Positions 1 through 7,183 of a stretch of DNA of 64,000 nt are shown here, piece by piece. The position numbers were made by a program, and so were the translations under genes. The notes under the pieces are model-generated. The model saw only the letters and a program-made list of their open reading frames with translations. It did no database searches and was not told the DNA's origin. Every line of letters begins with the position of its first letter. Position 1 is the first letter of the stretch. The stretch lies in NCBI GenBank assembly GCA_013214945.1, contig JABSRT010000012.1, forward strand, positions 62,001 to 126,000, in the 5' to 3' direction. This stretch comes from Gammaproteobacteria bacterium (GTDB lineage: Bacteria > Pseudomonadota > Gammaproteobacteria > Enterobacterales > Psychrobiaceae).

Positions 1-234
1 TTCTGCCATTGTACAGGCGTCGCAAACTCCTTCAGCGTCAAAGTTTATTGTTTTCTTGAGGCTGTCTTTGGTGTGTTTATATTCGACGACGGAATTAGGA
101 CGTTGGTTTGAAATGGTACATTTCTTACAAAAAAGCACCTCGCCAGGCAGGCCATATTTTATCTTGAGATCTTGGTTTGACGGCGAAAAGTCATCGTAGT
201 TTACGGTTTGTGGCTTAGGTATAATATGTGGCAT
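1..234 (-). CDS. N-acetyl sugar amidotransferase, PseA/WbpG-like (5' part, cut by window edge)
   Basis: Reading the minus strand from an ATG at 234 gives 78 open codons that run off the left edge. The peptide carries FCKKCTISNQRP at residues 36-47 and a second Cys pair, GVCDAC, at 69-74. This paired-Cys N-terminus is typical of the PseA/WbpG N-acetyl sugar amidotransferases, which use glutamine-derived ammonia to convert an acetamido group on a nonulosonic acid or LPS sugar to an acetamidino group. An AGGA lies about 11 bases before the ATG. It sits across the flagellin array from the Leg/Maf genes, so a role in modifying the flagellar glycan is plausible but inferred. The catalytic PP-loop part lies outside the window. 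Confidence 0.75.
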   Translation of the reverse strand, partial: MPHIIPKPQTVNYDDFSPSNQDLKIKYGLPGEVLFCKKCTISNQRPNSVVEYKHTKDSLKKTINFDAEGVCDACTMAE

Positions 235-276
235 ATATTTCACGTTCCTGGATTTAATCTCAGCTATCTTGGCGCT

Positions 277-308
277 GTAGCGTCTTGTATCTATGCTATT
301 GACGCTAC
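277..308. repeat. Inverted repeat, 8-bp perfect arms
   Basis: GTAGCGTC at 277-284 is exactly repeated in inverse at 301-308, separated by 16 bases. It lies 43 bases upstream of the PseA-like start, so it could be an operator or a leader hairpin on the minus strand. Function unknown. Confidence 0.4.
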
Positions 309-434
309 TTCAGTGCTGCTGATAATCGCTAATGCTGGGTCGAAATCTTAGTGGTTAAATTCGATTTTATTAGAGTTATTATACAGTTCAGGAACTTAAG
401 TTCAACTGGGGGCTAAGGGTAATTGAGCTTAACC

Positions 435-468
435 TAAACATTAATAACTAGGGTGTTATTAATGTTTA
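435..468. repeat. Inverted repeat, 14-bp perfect arms, 6-base loop
   Basis: TAAACATTAATAAC at 435-448 and its exact reverse complement at 455-468 flank a six-base loop. The arms are AT-rich and no U-run follows on either strand. It may be a regulatory palindrome or a weak transcript-end hairpin separating the two divergent genes. Confidence 0.5.
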
Positions 469-674
469 CTAAGACCCGCCGTTTGTAAGACAGTTAGTTA
501 AATATCGCTGGTCAAAAGTGCCATTTAGCCTGGTAAACATAAGTTTTATTGAGGACATGACAAGGACATTAAAACTGCTTTAAAAATGTATGTGAATAGC
601 TATTTGTTCTTTAAGAATTTAATCACTTTTTAATAGTCTGTTTTTTATAATTTTCCATAAAATTATAAAAAAAT

Positions 675-701
675 TAAAGTTTATTGAAAAGAGGCCGTTA
701 C
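675..701 (+). promoter_or_regulatory. Sigma-28 (FliA) promoter of flagellin 1
   Basis: TAAA at 675-678 and GCCGTTAC at 694-701 are separated by exactly 15 bases, as in the known FliA consensus TAAA-N15-GCCGATAA. The same arrangement occurs before all five flagellins. Confidence 0.85.
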
Positions 702-707
702 GTTCGA

Positions 708-724
708 TATCAGGAGTACCCCTG
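708..724 (+). promoter_or_regulatory. Conserved flagellin leader element, copy 1
   Basis: TATC at 708-711 followed by CAGG...CCTG (711-714 with 721-724), a 4-bp stem with a six-base loop. AATTTAA follows. It lies at or just after the start point expected from the FliA promoter. The same layout, with different stem bases, occurs before the four other flagellins. Confidence 0.5.
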
Positions 725-765
725 AAAATTTAACTATTAGTGACTCAGTAATCAAGGAGATTTCT

Positions 766-1590
766 ATGTCTTTATTTGTTCAAACAAACGTTGCCTCATT
801 AAATGGTCAACGTAATTTAGGTAACTCAACGAATGCGTTGTCGACCTCAATGCAACGTTTATCTTCAGGCTTGCGGATTAATAGCGCGAAGGATGACGCG
901 GCAGGTTTACAAATTTCGAATCGTTTAACATCGCAAATAAACGGCTTAGGGGTCGCACAACGAAATGCTCAAGATGGCATCTCAATGGCTGCGACCGCTG
1001 AAGGGGCGCTGCAGGAGTCAACTAACATTTTACAGCGGATGCGAGATTTGGCGGTGCAATCTGCCAACGGCTCGAACTCAGACGCTGACCGTACTTCTAT
1101 TGGCAAAGAGATTAGTGCGCTGCAAACAGAATTAACCCGAATTGCCGAAAAAACATCGTTTGGTGATCAAACGTTGTTAGATGGTAGTTTTTCTAAGGTA
1201 GATTTTCAGGTTGGTGCCAAAGCCAATGAAACAATTCAGGTTGATATCGGCTCAATGGATGCAGAGACACTTGCTGTTGACTCCGGCGATATTGGGGTGA
1301 GTGTTGCTTCTGCAGCGCAAGATGCTATTAGCAAGATCGATACTGCCATCGCTACGGTTGATGCGCAACGTGCTGATTTAGGTGCGGTTCAAAATAGGTT
1401 CGAGCATACTATTTCTAACTTGGCTAATGTTCAGGAAAACGTATCGGCGTCGCGTAGCCGTATTCGTGATACTGACTTTGCGACTGAAACAGCAGCAATG
1501 ACTCGAAACCAAATACTCCAGCAGGCAGGTACTTCCATCCTTGCTCAGGCTAATCAATTACCACAATCTGCATTAAGCCTATTGGGATAA
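766..1590 (+). CDS. fliC: Flagellin (copy 1 of 5)
   Basis: This 274-residue filament subunit is exported by the flagellar type III apparatus and polymerises under the FliD cap. The N-terminal D0/D1 region (about 1-140) begins [18 protein letters not shown] and the C-terminal D1/D0 region (about 195-274) ends SALSLLG. There are no D2/D3 outer domains, so it is a short flagellin. The variable middle (about 140-195) differs from the other copies. It is one residue shorter, and reads [14 protein letters not shown] where the others have ADKT(S/A)FGD(R)KLLQG-like sequence. The start has a strong AAGGAG. It is transcribed from its own FliA promoter. Ser/Thr residues in the middle are candidate sites for the glycan made further right. 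Paralogue identity is certain; which copy dominates the filament is not visible. Confidence 0.97.
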   Translation: MSLFVQTNVASLNGQRNLGNSTNALSTSMQRLSSGLRINSAKDDAAGLQISNRLTSQINGLGVAQRNAQDGISMAATAEGALQESTNILQRMRDLAVQSANGSNSDADRTSIGKEISALQTELTRIAEKTSFGDQTLLDGSFSKVDFQVGAKANETIQVDIGSMDAETLAVDSGDIGVSVASAAQDAISKIDTAIATVDAQRADLGAVQNRFEHTISNLANVQENVSASRSRIRDTDFATETAAMTRNQILQQAGTSILAQANQLPQSALSLLG

Positions 1591-1624
1591 GTTAAAGCCC
1601 ATAGTTAGATTATAAGATGTATAT

Positions 1625-1658
1625 AGCGGTAGCCACGTTGCTTTATGTGACTACCGCT
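1625..1658 (+). terminator. Hairpin after flagellin 1
   Basis: AGCGGTAG (1625-1632) pairs with CTACCGCT (1651-1658), and the inner CAC/GTG extends the stem past one mismatch. No long U-run follows, so termination may be partial or the hairpin may protect the mRNA 3' end. Confidence 0.5.
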
Positions 1659-1795
1659 TAGTTCCTGCATGATCAAAATATCCTTTTTATTCATTAAAAA
1701 CTCTTTTCAAATTGACCTTCTAGAAAAATATACGACAGATTATTAATTTAAATCAAAGAGATGAGTTTTTTATGAAATTAATAACGAAATAAATG

Positions 1796-1822
1796 TAAAG
1801 TTTTTTTGATAGAGGCCGTTAA
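1796..1822 (+). promoter_or_regulatory. Sigma-28 (FliA) promoter of flagellin 2
   Basis: TAAA 1796-1799, 15-base spacer, GCCGTTAA 1815-1822. Confidence 0.87.
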
Positions 1823-1828
1823 ATTAAT

Positions 1829-1844
1829 TATCGGGCGTCATCCC
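1829..1844 (+). promoter_or_regulatory. Conserved flagellin leader element, copy 2
   Basis: TATC at 1829-1832, then GGG (1833-1835) facing CCC (1842-1844) around a six-base loop, then AATTTAA. This is the weakest stem of the five (3 bp). Confidence 0.4.
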
Positions 1845-1892
1845 TAGCAAATTTAAGTTTAACTTTAGCGCTAAGCTAATTAGGAGAACAAT

Positions 1893-2720
1893 ATGTCTTT
1901 ATTTGTCCAAACAAACGTTGCTTCATTAAACGGTCAGCGTAATTTGAGCAACTCTACTAATGCATTATCAACTTCTATGCAGCGTTTGTCTTCTGGCTTA
2001 CGAATCAATAGCGCTAAAGATGATGCTGCAGGCCTGCAAATTTCGAATCGCTTAACTTCGCAAATTAATGGTTTAGGGGTTGCACAACGAAATGCTCAAG
2101 ATGGTATCTCGATGGCGGCGACCGCTGAAGGGGCGTTGCAAGAGTCAACTAACATTTTACAGCGGATGCGAGACCTAGCTGTACAGTCTGCCAACGGCTC
2201 GAACTCAGACGCTGACCGTACCTCTATAGGTAAAGAAATTAGCGCACTACAAACGGAATTGACCCGTATTGCAGACAAAACAGCGTTTGGCGATCGTAAA
2301 CTATTGCAAGGTAGTTTTTCTGGTGGTGTTCAATTCCAAGTGGGGGCTAAGGCTAACGAGACTATTACAATCTCAATTACTACGATGGATGCGACAACTC
2401 TTTCTGTTGCGGCTGCGGATCTTGGTGTGAGTGTTGCTTCTGCTGCGCAAGCCGCTATTGGTCGAATCGATAGTGCAATTGCAAAGGTTGATGCTCAGCG
2501 TGCAGATTTAGGTGCGGTTCAAAATCGCTTTGAACACACAATTTCCAACTTGGCTAATGTCCAAGAAAATGTATCAGCGTCACGTAGTCGTATTCGTGAT
2601 ACTGATTTTGCAACTGAAACAGCTGCAATGACTCGAAATCAAATATTACAACAAGCAGGTACTTCAATCTTAGCGCAGGCTAATCAATTGCCACAGTCGG
2701 CATTAAGCTTATTAGGTTAA
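1893..2720 (+). CDS. fliC: Flagellin (copy 2 of 5)
   Basis: This 275-residue flagellin has D0/D1 ends almost identical to copy 1. It shares with copy 1 the [13 protein letters not shown] stretch near residues 96-108, while copies 3-5 have [10 protein letters not shown](T/S)AD. The middle is unique to this copy ([29 protein letters not shown]). The start follows TTAGGAGAAC. It has its own FliA promoter and a strong terminator, so it is a monocistronic unit. Confidence 0.97.
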   Translation: MSLFVQTNVASLNGQRNLSNSTNALSTSMQRLSSGLRINSAKDDAAGLQISNRLTSQINGLGVAQRNAQDGISMAATAEGALQESTNILQRMRDLAVQSANGSNSDADRTSIGKEISALQTELTRIADKTAFGDRKLLQGSFSGGVQFQVGAKANETITISITTMDATTLSVAAADLGVSVASAAQAAIGRIDSAIAKVDAQRADLGAVQNRFEHTISNLANVQENVSASRSRIRDTDFATETAAMTRNQILQQAGTSILAQANQLPQSALSLLG

Positions 2721-2748
2721 CACCCAAAACTAAAACTTAGGAAGTATC

Positions 2749-2781
2749 AAGGCCGCCACGTTATACGTGGCGGCCTTTTTT
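2749..2781 (+). terminator. Rho-independent terminator of flagellin 2
   Basis: AAGGCCGCCACG and CGTGGCGGCCTT form a 12-bp GC-rich stem around a five-base loop and run into TTTTTT. Confidence 0.9.
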
Positions 2782-2858
2782 GTTCGTGAGCAGTAAGCTT
2801 TCTCGTCACTTTAATTTTAATAACAAATTGAATTTATAATAAATTTTGCTAAAAGCAT

Positions 2859-2885
2859 TAAAGTTTTTGAACATGGTGCCGTTAA
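2859..2885 (+). promoter_or_regulatory. Sigma-28 (FliA) promoter of flagellin 3
   Basis: TAAA 2859-2862, 15-base spacer, GCCGTTAA 2878-2885. Confidence 0.88.
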
Positions 2886-2891
2886 ATTAAG

Positions 2892-2908
2892 TATCAGGGG
2901 AATACCCT
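2892..2908 (+). promoter_or_regulatory. Conserved flagellin leader element, copy 3
   Basis: TATC at 2892-2895, then AGGG (2896-2899) pairs with CCCT (2905-2908) around GAATA, then AATTTAA. It starts seven bases after the promoter -10 element, so it should lie at the mRNA 5' end. Confidence 0.5.
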
Positions 2909-2949
2909 AGAAATTTAAACCCAGTGTTAAAAACGTCAGGAGTTGGATT

Positions 2950-3777
2950 ATGTCTTTATTCGTACAAACAAACGTCGCCTCATTAAACGGCCAGCGTAAT
3001 TTAAGTAATTCAACAAATGCTTTATCTACTTCGATGCAGCGCTTATCTTCTGGTTTACGAATTAATAGCGCCAAAGATGATGCCGCAGGTCTGCAGATTT
3101 CTAACCGTTTGACCTCGCAAATAAATGGATTAGGGGTAGCACAACGAAATGCTCAAGATGGTATTTCAATGGCAGCAACGGCAGAAGGTGCGTTACAAGA
3201 ATCAACTAATATCTTGCAACGAATGCGTGATTTATCGGTGCAAGCGGCTAACGGTTCGAACTCAACAGCTGACCGTACGTCTATTGGTAAAGAAATATCA
3301 GCACTGCAAACAGAACTAACTCGAATTGCTGACAAAACATCTTTCGGTGACCGCAAACTATTGCAGGGTAGTTTTAATGCTGGGGTTGAGTTTCAAGTGG
3401 GTGCCAAGGCTAATGAAACGATCACGATCACTATCGCATCTATGGATGCATCTAAATTAGGGGTTGAATCTGGCACCTTAGGCGTTTCAACTGCTGCCGA
3501 TGCTCAAACAGCGATTGCTTTAATCGATACCGCAATTGCCACTGTAGATACTCAGCGTGCCGATTTAGGTGCGGTGCAAAATCGCTTTGAACACACTATA
3601 TCTAACCTGGCTAATGTTCAAGAAAATGTATCAGCGTCACGTAGCCGTATTCGTGACACCGACTTTGCGACAGAAACTGCTGCGATGACTCGGAACCAGA
3701 TATTACAACAAGCAGGTACTTCAATTCTGGCGCAGGCGAATCAGTTGCCGCAATCAGCACTGAGCTTGTTAGGCTAA
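2950..3777 (+). CDS. fliC: Flagellin (copy 3 of 5)
   Basis: This 275-residue flagellin has the shared D0/D1 ends. It is a mosaic: NALSTSM near residues 23-29 and KEISALQ match copies 1-2, while [13 protein letters not shown] matches copies 4-5. The leader just before the ATG (GTCAGGAGTTGGATT) is shared with copy 4, so the two were recently duplicated or recombined. The middle (about 140-195) is its own. Own FliA promoter and terminator. Confidence 0.97.
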   Translation: MSLFVQTNVASLNGQRNLSNSTNALSTSMQRLSSGLRINSAKDDAAGLQISNRLTSQINGLGVAQRNAQDGISMAATAEGALQESTNILQRMRDLSVQAANGSNSTADRTSIGKEISALQTELTRIADKTSFGDRKLLQGSFNAGVEFQVGAKANETITITIASMDASKLGVESGTLGVSTAADAQTAIALIDTAIATVDTQRADLGAVQNRFEHTISNLANVQENVSASRSRIRDTDFATETAAMTRNQILQQAGTSILAQANQLPQSALSLLG

Positions 3778-3810
3778 TAGCGAGCGTTCTAAATTAAGCG
3801 AAATCAATCA

Positions 3811-3845
3811 GGCTGTCATGTAATATACGTGACAGCTTTTTTCTT
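3811..3845 (+). terminator. Rho-independent terminator of flagellin 3
   Basis: GCTGTCATG pairs with CGTGACAGC (one G-U) around a seven-base loop, followed by TTTTTTCTTT. Confidence 0.88.
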
Positions 3846-4464
3846 TAATTGAGCTAGTTGTAAGAAAATTTAGCGCCTGTAGTTGATGATTCGACCTTCG
3901 CCTCACCAGATCCCTTCATTAATCACATTTATTATAATAAAAGACCGTGTTTAGCACTTACTTCTACTTAGTCAGCGCACTCCCTAGCTACTCCTGTAGG
4001 CAACAGCGTGTTCGAGCTTATTTCCCCCGCGCACAACAAGCACACCTTTTAAATGCCCGAATTCAACATGCAAGTGGTGATGTCCCAGTTAAATGTGGCC
4101 AGCAACTAAAATTGGTACGCTAGTTAGGCTTCAGCATGTCAGAAAATGACTGATATTTAACTGAATGATAATTGCCCCCCGAGCTAATGGGCATAAAGAA
4201 AATACACTTGGTATAAAATATTAATAAGAGTGTAATGATAAATACTTGGTCTAGCTTAGCTTAATTACGTAGAGCAGGCGTGTAACGCAGTTTTAAACAT
4301 TTATCGAATGCTATTTCCTTACAATTTCAGGGGGTAGATAGTTATTGCTTACGGTATTTTAGAACCATGTACTACATTGTGGAGTAAGTTAGGTTAGATT
4401 TTGGCTATATTTAGTGGATTTGAGCGAATGGGAGTGGAATTTTATAAATAAAGGGAAAAAAGAT
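3846..4464. other. Long non-coding gap between flagellins 3 and 4
   Basis: This is about 620 bases with no credible open frame, while the other inter-flagellin gaps are about 230-300 bases. Its left part is C-rich on the plus strand and unlike the rest of the array. I see nothing identifiable; it may be the decayed remnant of a lost gene (perhaps a sixth flagellin) or of a mobile element. Confidence 0.5.
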
Positions 4465-4491
4465 TAAAGTTATTGTTTTTGGTGCCGTTAA
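4465..4491 (+). promoter_or_regulatory. Sigma-28 (FliA) promoter of flagellin 4
   Basis: TAAA 4465-4468, 15-base spacer, GCCGTTAA 4484-4491. Confidence 0.88.
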
Positions 4492-4497
4492 GTTAAT

Positions 4498-4514
4498 TAT
4501 CAGGGAAATGTCCC
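4498..4514 (+). promoter_or_regulatory. Conserved flagellin leader element, copy 4
   Basis: TATC 4498-4501, then GGGA (4503-4506) pairs with TCCC (4511-4514) around AATG, then AATTTAA. The A-T pair differs from the other copies but pairing is kept. Confidence 0.5.
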
Positions 4515-4555
4515 AGCAATTTAAACTTTAGTGTTAAAACGTCAGGAGTTGGATT

Positions 4556-5383
4556 ATGTCTTTATTCGTACAAACAAACGTCGCCTCGTTAAACGGTCAA
4601 CGTAATTTAAGCAACTCAACTAATTCGTTAGCAACGTCAATGCAACGTTTGTCTTCTGGCTTGCGTATTAACAGCGCTAAAGATGATGCTGCAGGACTAC
4701 AAATATCCAACCGCTTAACCTCGCAAATAAATGGTCTAGGCGTGGCGCAGCGAAATGCTCAAGACGGTATTTCAATGGCGGCAACAGCAGAAGGCGCGTT
4801 ACAAGAGTCAACAAATATCTTGCAACGGATGCGTGATTTGTCGGTGCAAGCGGCTAACGGCTCAAATTCAACGGCTGACCGGACCTCGATTGGTAAGGAA
4901 ATTACTGCGTTGCAAACTGAGTTAACTCGAATAGCTGATAAAACATCGTTTGGTGACCGTAAGCTATTACAGGGTAGCTTTGCTGCTGGGGTTGATTTTC
5001 AAGTGGGCGCCAAAGCGAATGAAACGATTCAAATTACGATCACCTCAATGGACGCTTCAACGCTAGGGGTTCATGGAGCGGCACTAGGTGTTGGTACTGC
5101 AGCATCGGCTCAGTCGGCAATTGGCCAAATAGATTTAGCTATTGCGGCAGTTGATACTCAGCGTGCCGATTTAGGTGCGGTGCAAAATCGTTTTGAACAC
5201 ACCATTTCTAACTTGGCTAATGTCCAGGAAAATGTATCTGCGTCTCGTAGCCGTATTCGAGATACTGATTTTGCGACAGAGACTGCCGCTATGACTCGTA
5301 ATCAAATATTACAACAAGCTGGCACTTCAATTTTGGCGCAGGCTAATCAGTTGCCACAGTCAGCATTAAGCTTATTAGGTTAA
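4556..5383 (+). CDS. fliC: Flagellin (copy 4 of 5)
   Basis: This 275-residue flagellin is closest to copy 5: both have NSLATSM near residues 23-29 and KEITALQ near 113-119. The middle is distinct, with [15 protein letters not shown]. The conserved C-terminal D1/D0 region is the same as in the other copies. The start follows CAGGAGTTGG. Own FliA promoter and terminator. Confidence 0.97.
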   Translation: MSLFVQTNVASLNGQRNLSNSTNSLATSMQRLSSGLRINSAKDDAAGLQISNRLTSQINGLGVAQRNAQDGISMAATAEGALQESTNILQRMRDLSVQAANGSNSTADRTSIGKEITALQTELTRIADKTSFGDRKLLQGSFAAGVDFQVGAKANETIQITITSMDASTLGVHGAALGVGTAASAQSAIGQIDLAIAAVDTQRADLGAVQNRFEHTISNLANVQENVSASRSRIRDTDFATETAAMTRNQILQQAGTSILAQANQLPQSALSLLG

Positions 5384-5403
5384 AGTCCATTTCGACAAAT
5401 TTT

Positions 5404-5443
5404 AAGGCCATCATCTTTGATAAGGTGATGGCCTTTTTATTTT
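5404..5443 (+). terminator. Rho-independent terminator of flagellin 4
   Basis: AAGGCCATCATC pairs with GGTGATGGCCTT (one G-U) around an eight-base loop, followed by a T-rich run. Confidence 0.88.
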
Positions 5444-5590
5444 AATCATTATAAGTAACGTTACCGTGTCTAATATTGGATGAAAGCCAAGCCTATCGCT
5501 AATTTAGAGCCGTTATAAGTATATTAAATACAGGCATCAACAATTTTTTAGCTTATATTTAGTTGGTTTATAAAAAATGTAAAAAAAGAT

Positions 5591-5617
5591 TAAAGTTATC
5601 GCTAAATATGCCGTTAA
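5591..5617 (+). promoter_or_regulatory. Sigma-28 (FliA) promoter of flagellin 5
   Basis: TAAA 5591-5594, 15-base spacer, GCCGTTAA 5610-5617. Confidence 0.88.
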
Positions 5618-5623
5618 GTTAAG

Positions 5624-5639
5624 TATCAGGGGATAACCC
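5624..5639 (+). promoter_or_regulatory. Conserved flagellin leader element, copy 5
   Basis: TATC 5624-5627, then GGG (5630-5632) facing CCC (5637-5639) around ATAA, with AATTTTAA after it. Confidence 0.45.
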
Positions 5640-5683
5640 AACTAATTTTAATATGTTGTGACTAGCAACTCAGGAGACGATTT

Positions 5684-6511
5684 ATGTCATTATTCGTACA
5701 AACTAACGTCGCGTCATTAAACGGGCAGCGAAATTTGAGCAACTCAACTAATTCGTTAGCAACGTCGATGCAGCGCTTGTCTTCTGGTTTGCGGATTAAC
5801 AGTGCAAAAGATGATGCTGCAGGCCTGCAGATATCTAACCGCTTAACTTCACAGATAAATGGTTTAGGTGTGGCACAACGAAATGCTCAAGACGGTATTT
5901 CAATGGCGGCAACAGCTGAGGGCGCGTTGCAAGAATCAACTAACATTTTGCAACGGATGCGAGATTTGTCGGTGCAAGCGGCTAACGGCTCGAATTCTTC
6001 GGCTGACAGGACCTCGATTGGTAAAGAAATTACTGCGTTGCAAACTGAGTTAACGAGAATCGCCGATAAGACATCTTTTGGTGACCGTAGCTTATTACAA
6101 GGTAGCTTTGCTGCTGGTGTCGAATTTCAAGTGGGTGCCAAAGCAAACGAAACAATTACAATTTCTATTGCTAACATGGATGCCTCTACTCTAGGAGTTA
6201 AAGCTGGCGATTTAGGGGTAGCATCAGCGGCATCAGCACAAACGGCAATTGGCCTTATTGATACGGCGATTGCAACGGTAGATGCTCAGCGGGCAGATTT
6301 AGGTGCGGTCCAAAATCGCTTTGAACACACCATCTCTAACCTAGCAAATGTTCAAGAAAATGTATCTGCGTCTCGTAGCCGTATCCGTGATACCGATTTT
6401 GCGACAGAAACAGCGGCGATGACTCGTAACCAAATATTACAACAAGCAGGTACCTCGATTCTTGCTCAGGCAAATCAGTTACCACAGTCAGCATTAAGCT
6501 TATTAGGCTAA
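5684..6511 (+). CDS. fliC: Flagellin (copy 5 of 5)
   Basis: This is a 275-residue flagellin and the last of the array. D0/D1 ends are as in the other copies, and it groups with copy 4 (NSLATSM, KEITALQ). Its own middle includes [16 protein letters not shown]. The start follows CAGGAGACGA. It is followed after about 75 bases by a hairpin and then flaG, so some read-through into flaG-fliD is possible. Confidence 0.97.
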   Translation: MSLFVQTNVASLNGQRNLSNSTNSLATSMQRLSSGLRINSAKDDAAGLQISNRLTSQINGLGVAQRNAQDGISMAATAEGALQESTNILQRMRDLSVQAANGSNSSADRTSIGKEITALQTELTRIADKTSFGDRSLLQGSFAAGVEFQVGAKANETITISIANMDASTLGVKAGDLGVASAASAQTAIGLIDTAIATVDAQRADLGAVQNRFEHTISNLANVQENVSASRSRIRDTDFATETAAMTRNQILQQAGTSILAQANQLPQSALSLLG

Positions 6512-6550
6512 TGATAGAATAATTGACTTTTAACTAACGACATTTTACTA

Positions 6551-6620
6551 CGGTTTAGAAACAACAGTTGTATTAAAGTCAGTTTTTAAACCGTTGCCAG
6601 ATTTTTTCGCAACGGTTTAA
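6551..6620 (+). terminator. Hairpin with an alternative partner between flagellin 5 and flaG
   Basis: TTAAACCGTTGC (6586-6597) pairs with GCAACGGTTTAA (6609-6620), a 12-bp stem followed by a T-rich stretch. An upstream CGGTTTA (6551-6557) can instead pair with TAAACCG (6587-6593). The two structures exclude each other, as in an attenuator. Whether it is regulated is unknown; as a plain terminator the U-run is weak. Confidence 0.5.
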
Positions 6621-6698
6621 TTCGTTTTAAATGTTTAAATATTGTGCGCCATTTGGCATAATAACCATAAGTGGGTTGGTTAATAAAAGGGGAGTGAT

Positions 6699-7163
6699 AT
6701 GAATATTGATTTATCATTGACTGCATCAGCAATGAATGTAAAGAATACGCCGGAAAATCGAGGTGTCTCGAGCAATGATCAAGTTGACATCACCTCAAAG
6801 TTAAATAACTCTGCGGCTGAAAAGCAAGCGAATACTCAAGACTCAACTGCAATTAACATTGTGGCTGAACAAGCTAGTGTTAATAAAATTATCGATAAAC
6901 CAGCCGTTGAAGCGAAAGAAAAACAGCAAGCAACTCTTCAGCGAGAACAGCTAGAAAACATGGCTCAAAAACTGCAGGAGTTTGTAGGTTCGTTAAACAA
7001 AGGCCTTGAATTTAGTGTTGATAAAGATTCTGGGCGCGATGTGATTAAAGTGATTGACCGTGATTCCCAGGAAGTTATTCGCCAATATCCATCGGAAGAA
7101 GTTTTAGATTTAATAGCCAATTTGTCCGATGCGGCAGGTAACTTTGTAAACTCGAAGGCGTAA
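6699..7163 (+). CDS. flaG: FlaG flagellar protein
   Basis: This is a 154-residue protein. The N-terminal 85 residues are low in hydrophobics, Asn/Gln/Lys-rich and probably unstructured. The C-terminal FlaG domain (about 85-150) has LEFSVDKDSG, VIKVIDRDSQEVIRQYP and PSEEVLDLI, all typical of the family. FlaG influences filament length in other polar-flagellated bacteria. The start follows AAAAGGGGAG. It lies 20 bases before fliD, in the common flagellin-flaG-fliD order. Confidence 0.9.
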   Translation: MNIDLSLTASAMNVKNTPENRGVSSNDQVDITSKLNNSAAEKQANTQDSTAINIVAEQASVNKIIDKPAVEAKEKQQATLQREQLENMAQKLQEFVGSLNKGLEFSVDKDSGRDVIKVIDRDSQEVIRQYPSEEVLDLIANLSDAAGNFVNSKA

Positions 7164-7183
7164 TGCTTTTATTGAGGTGATTC

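Larger units (their letters stand above)
235..765. other. Divergent intergenic region between the PseA-like gene and flagellin 1
   Basis: No open frame of useful length is seen. It holds two inverted repeats (277-308 and 435-468), then the FliA promoter and leader of flagellin 1 (675-724) and its ribosome binding site AAGGAG just before 766. The stretch 540-670 is very AT-rich. Confidence 0.6.

Noticed and set aside
2096-2278. Minus-strand open frames inside flagellin genes (also 3153-3356)
   Set aside because: They recur at the same place because the flagellin genes are paralogous, have no ribosome site, and lie wholly inside certain genes.
6640-6670. FliA or sigma-54 promoter before flaG
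   Set aside because: TAAA-to-GCC spacing is 16 and the -10 is GCCATTTG; TGGCATAATAACC lacks the -12 GC. Neither meets the standard of the other sites.
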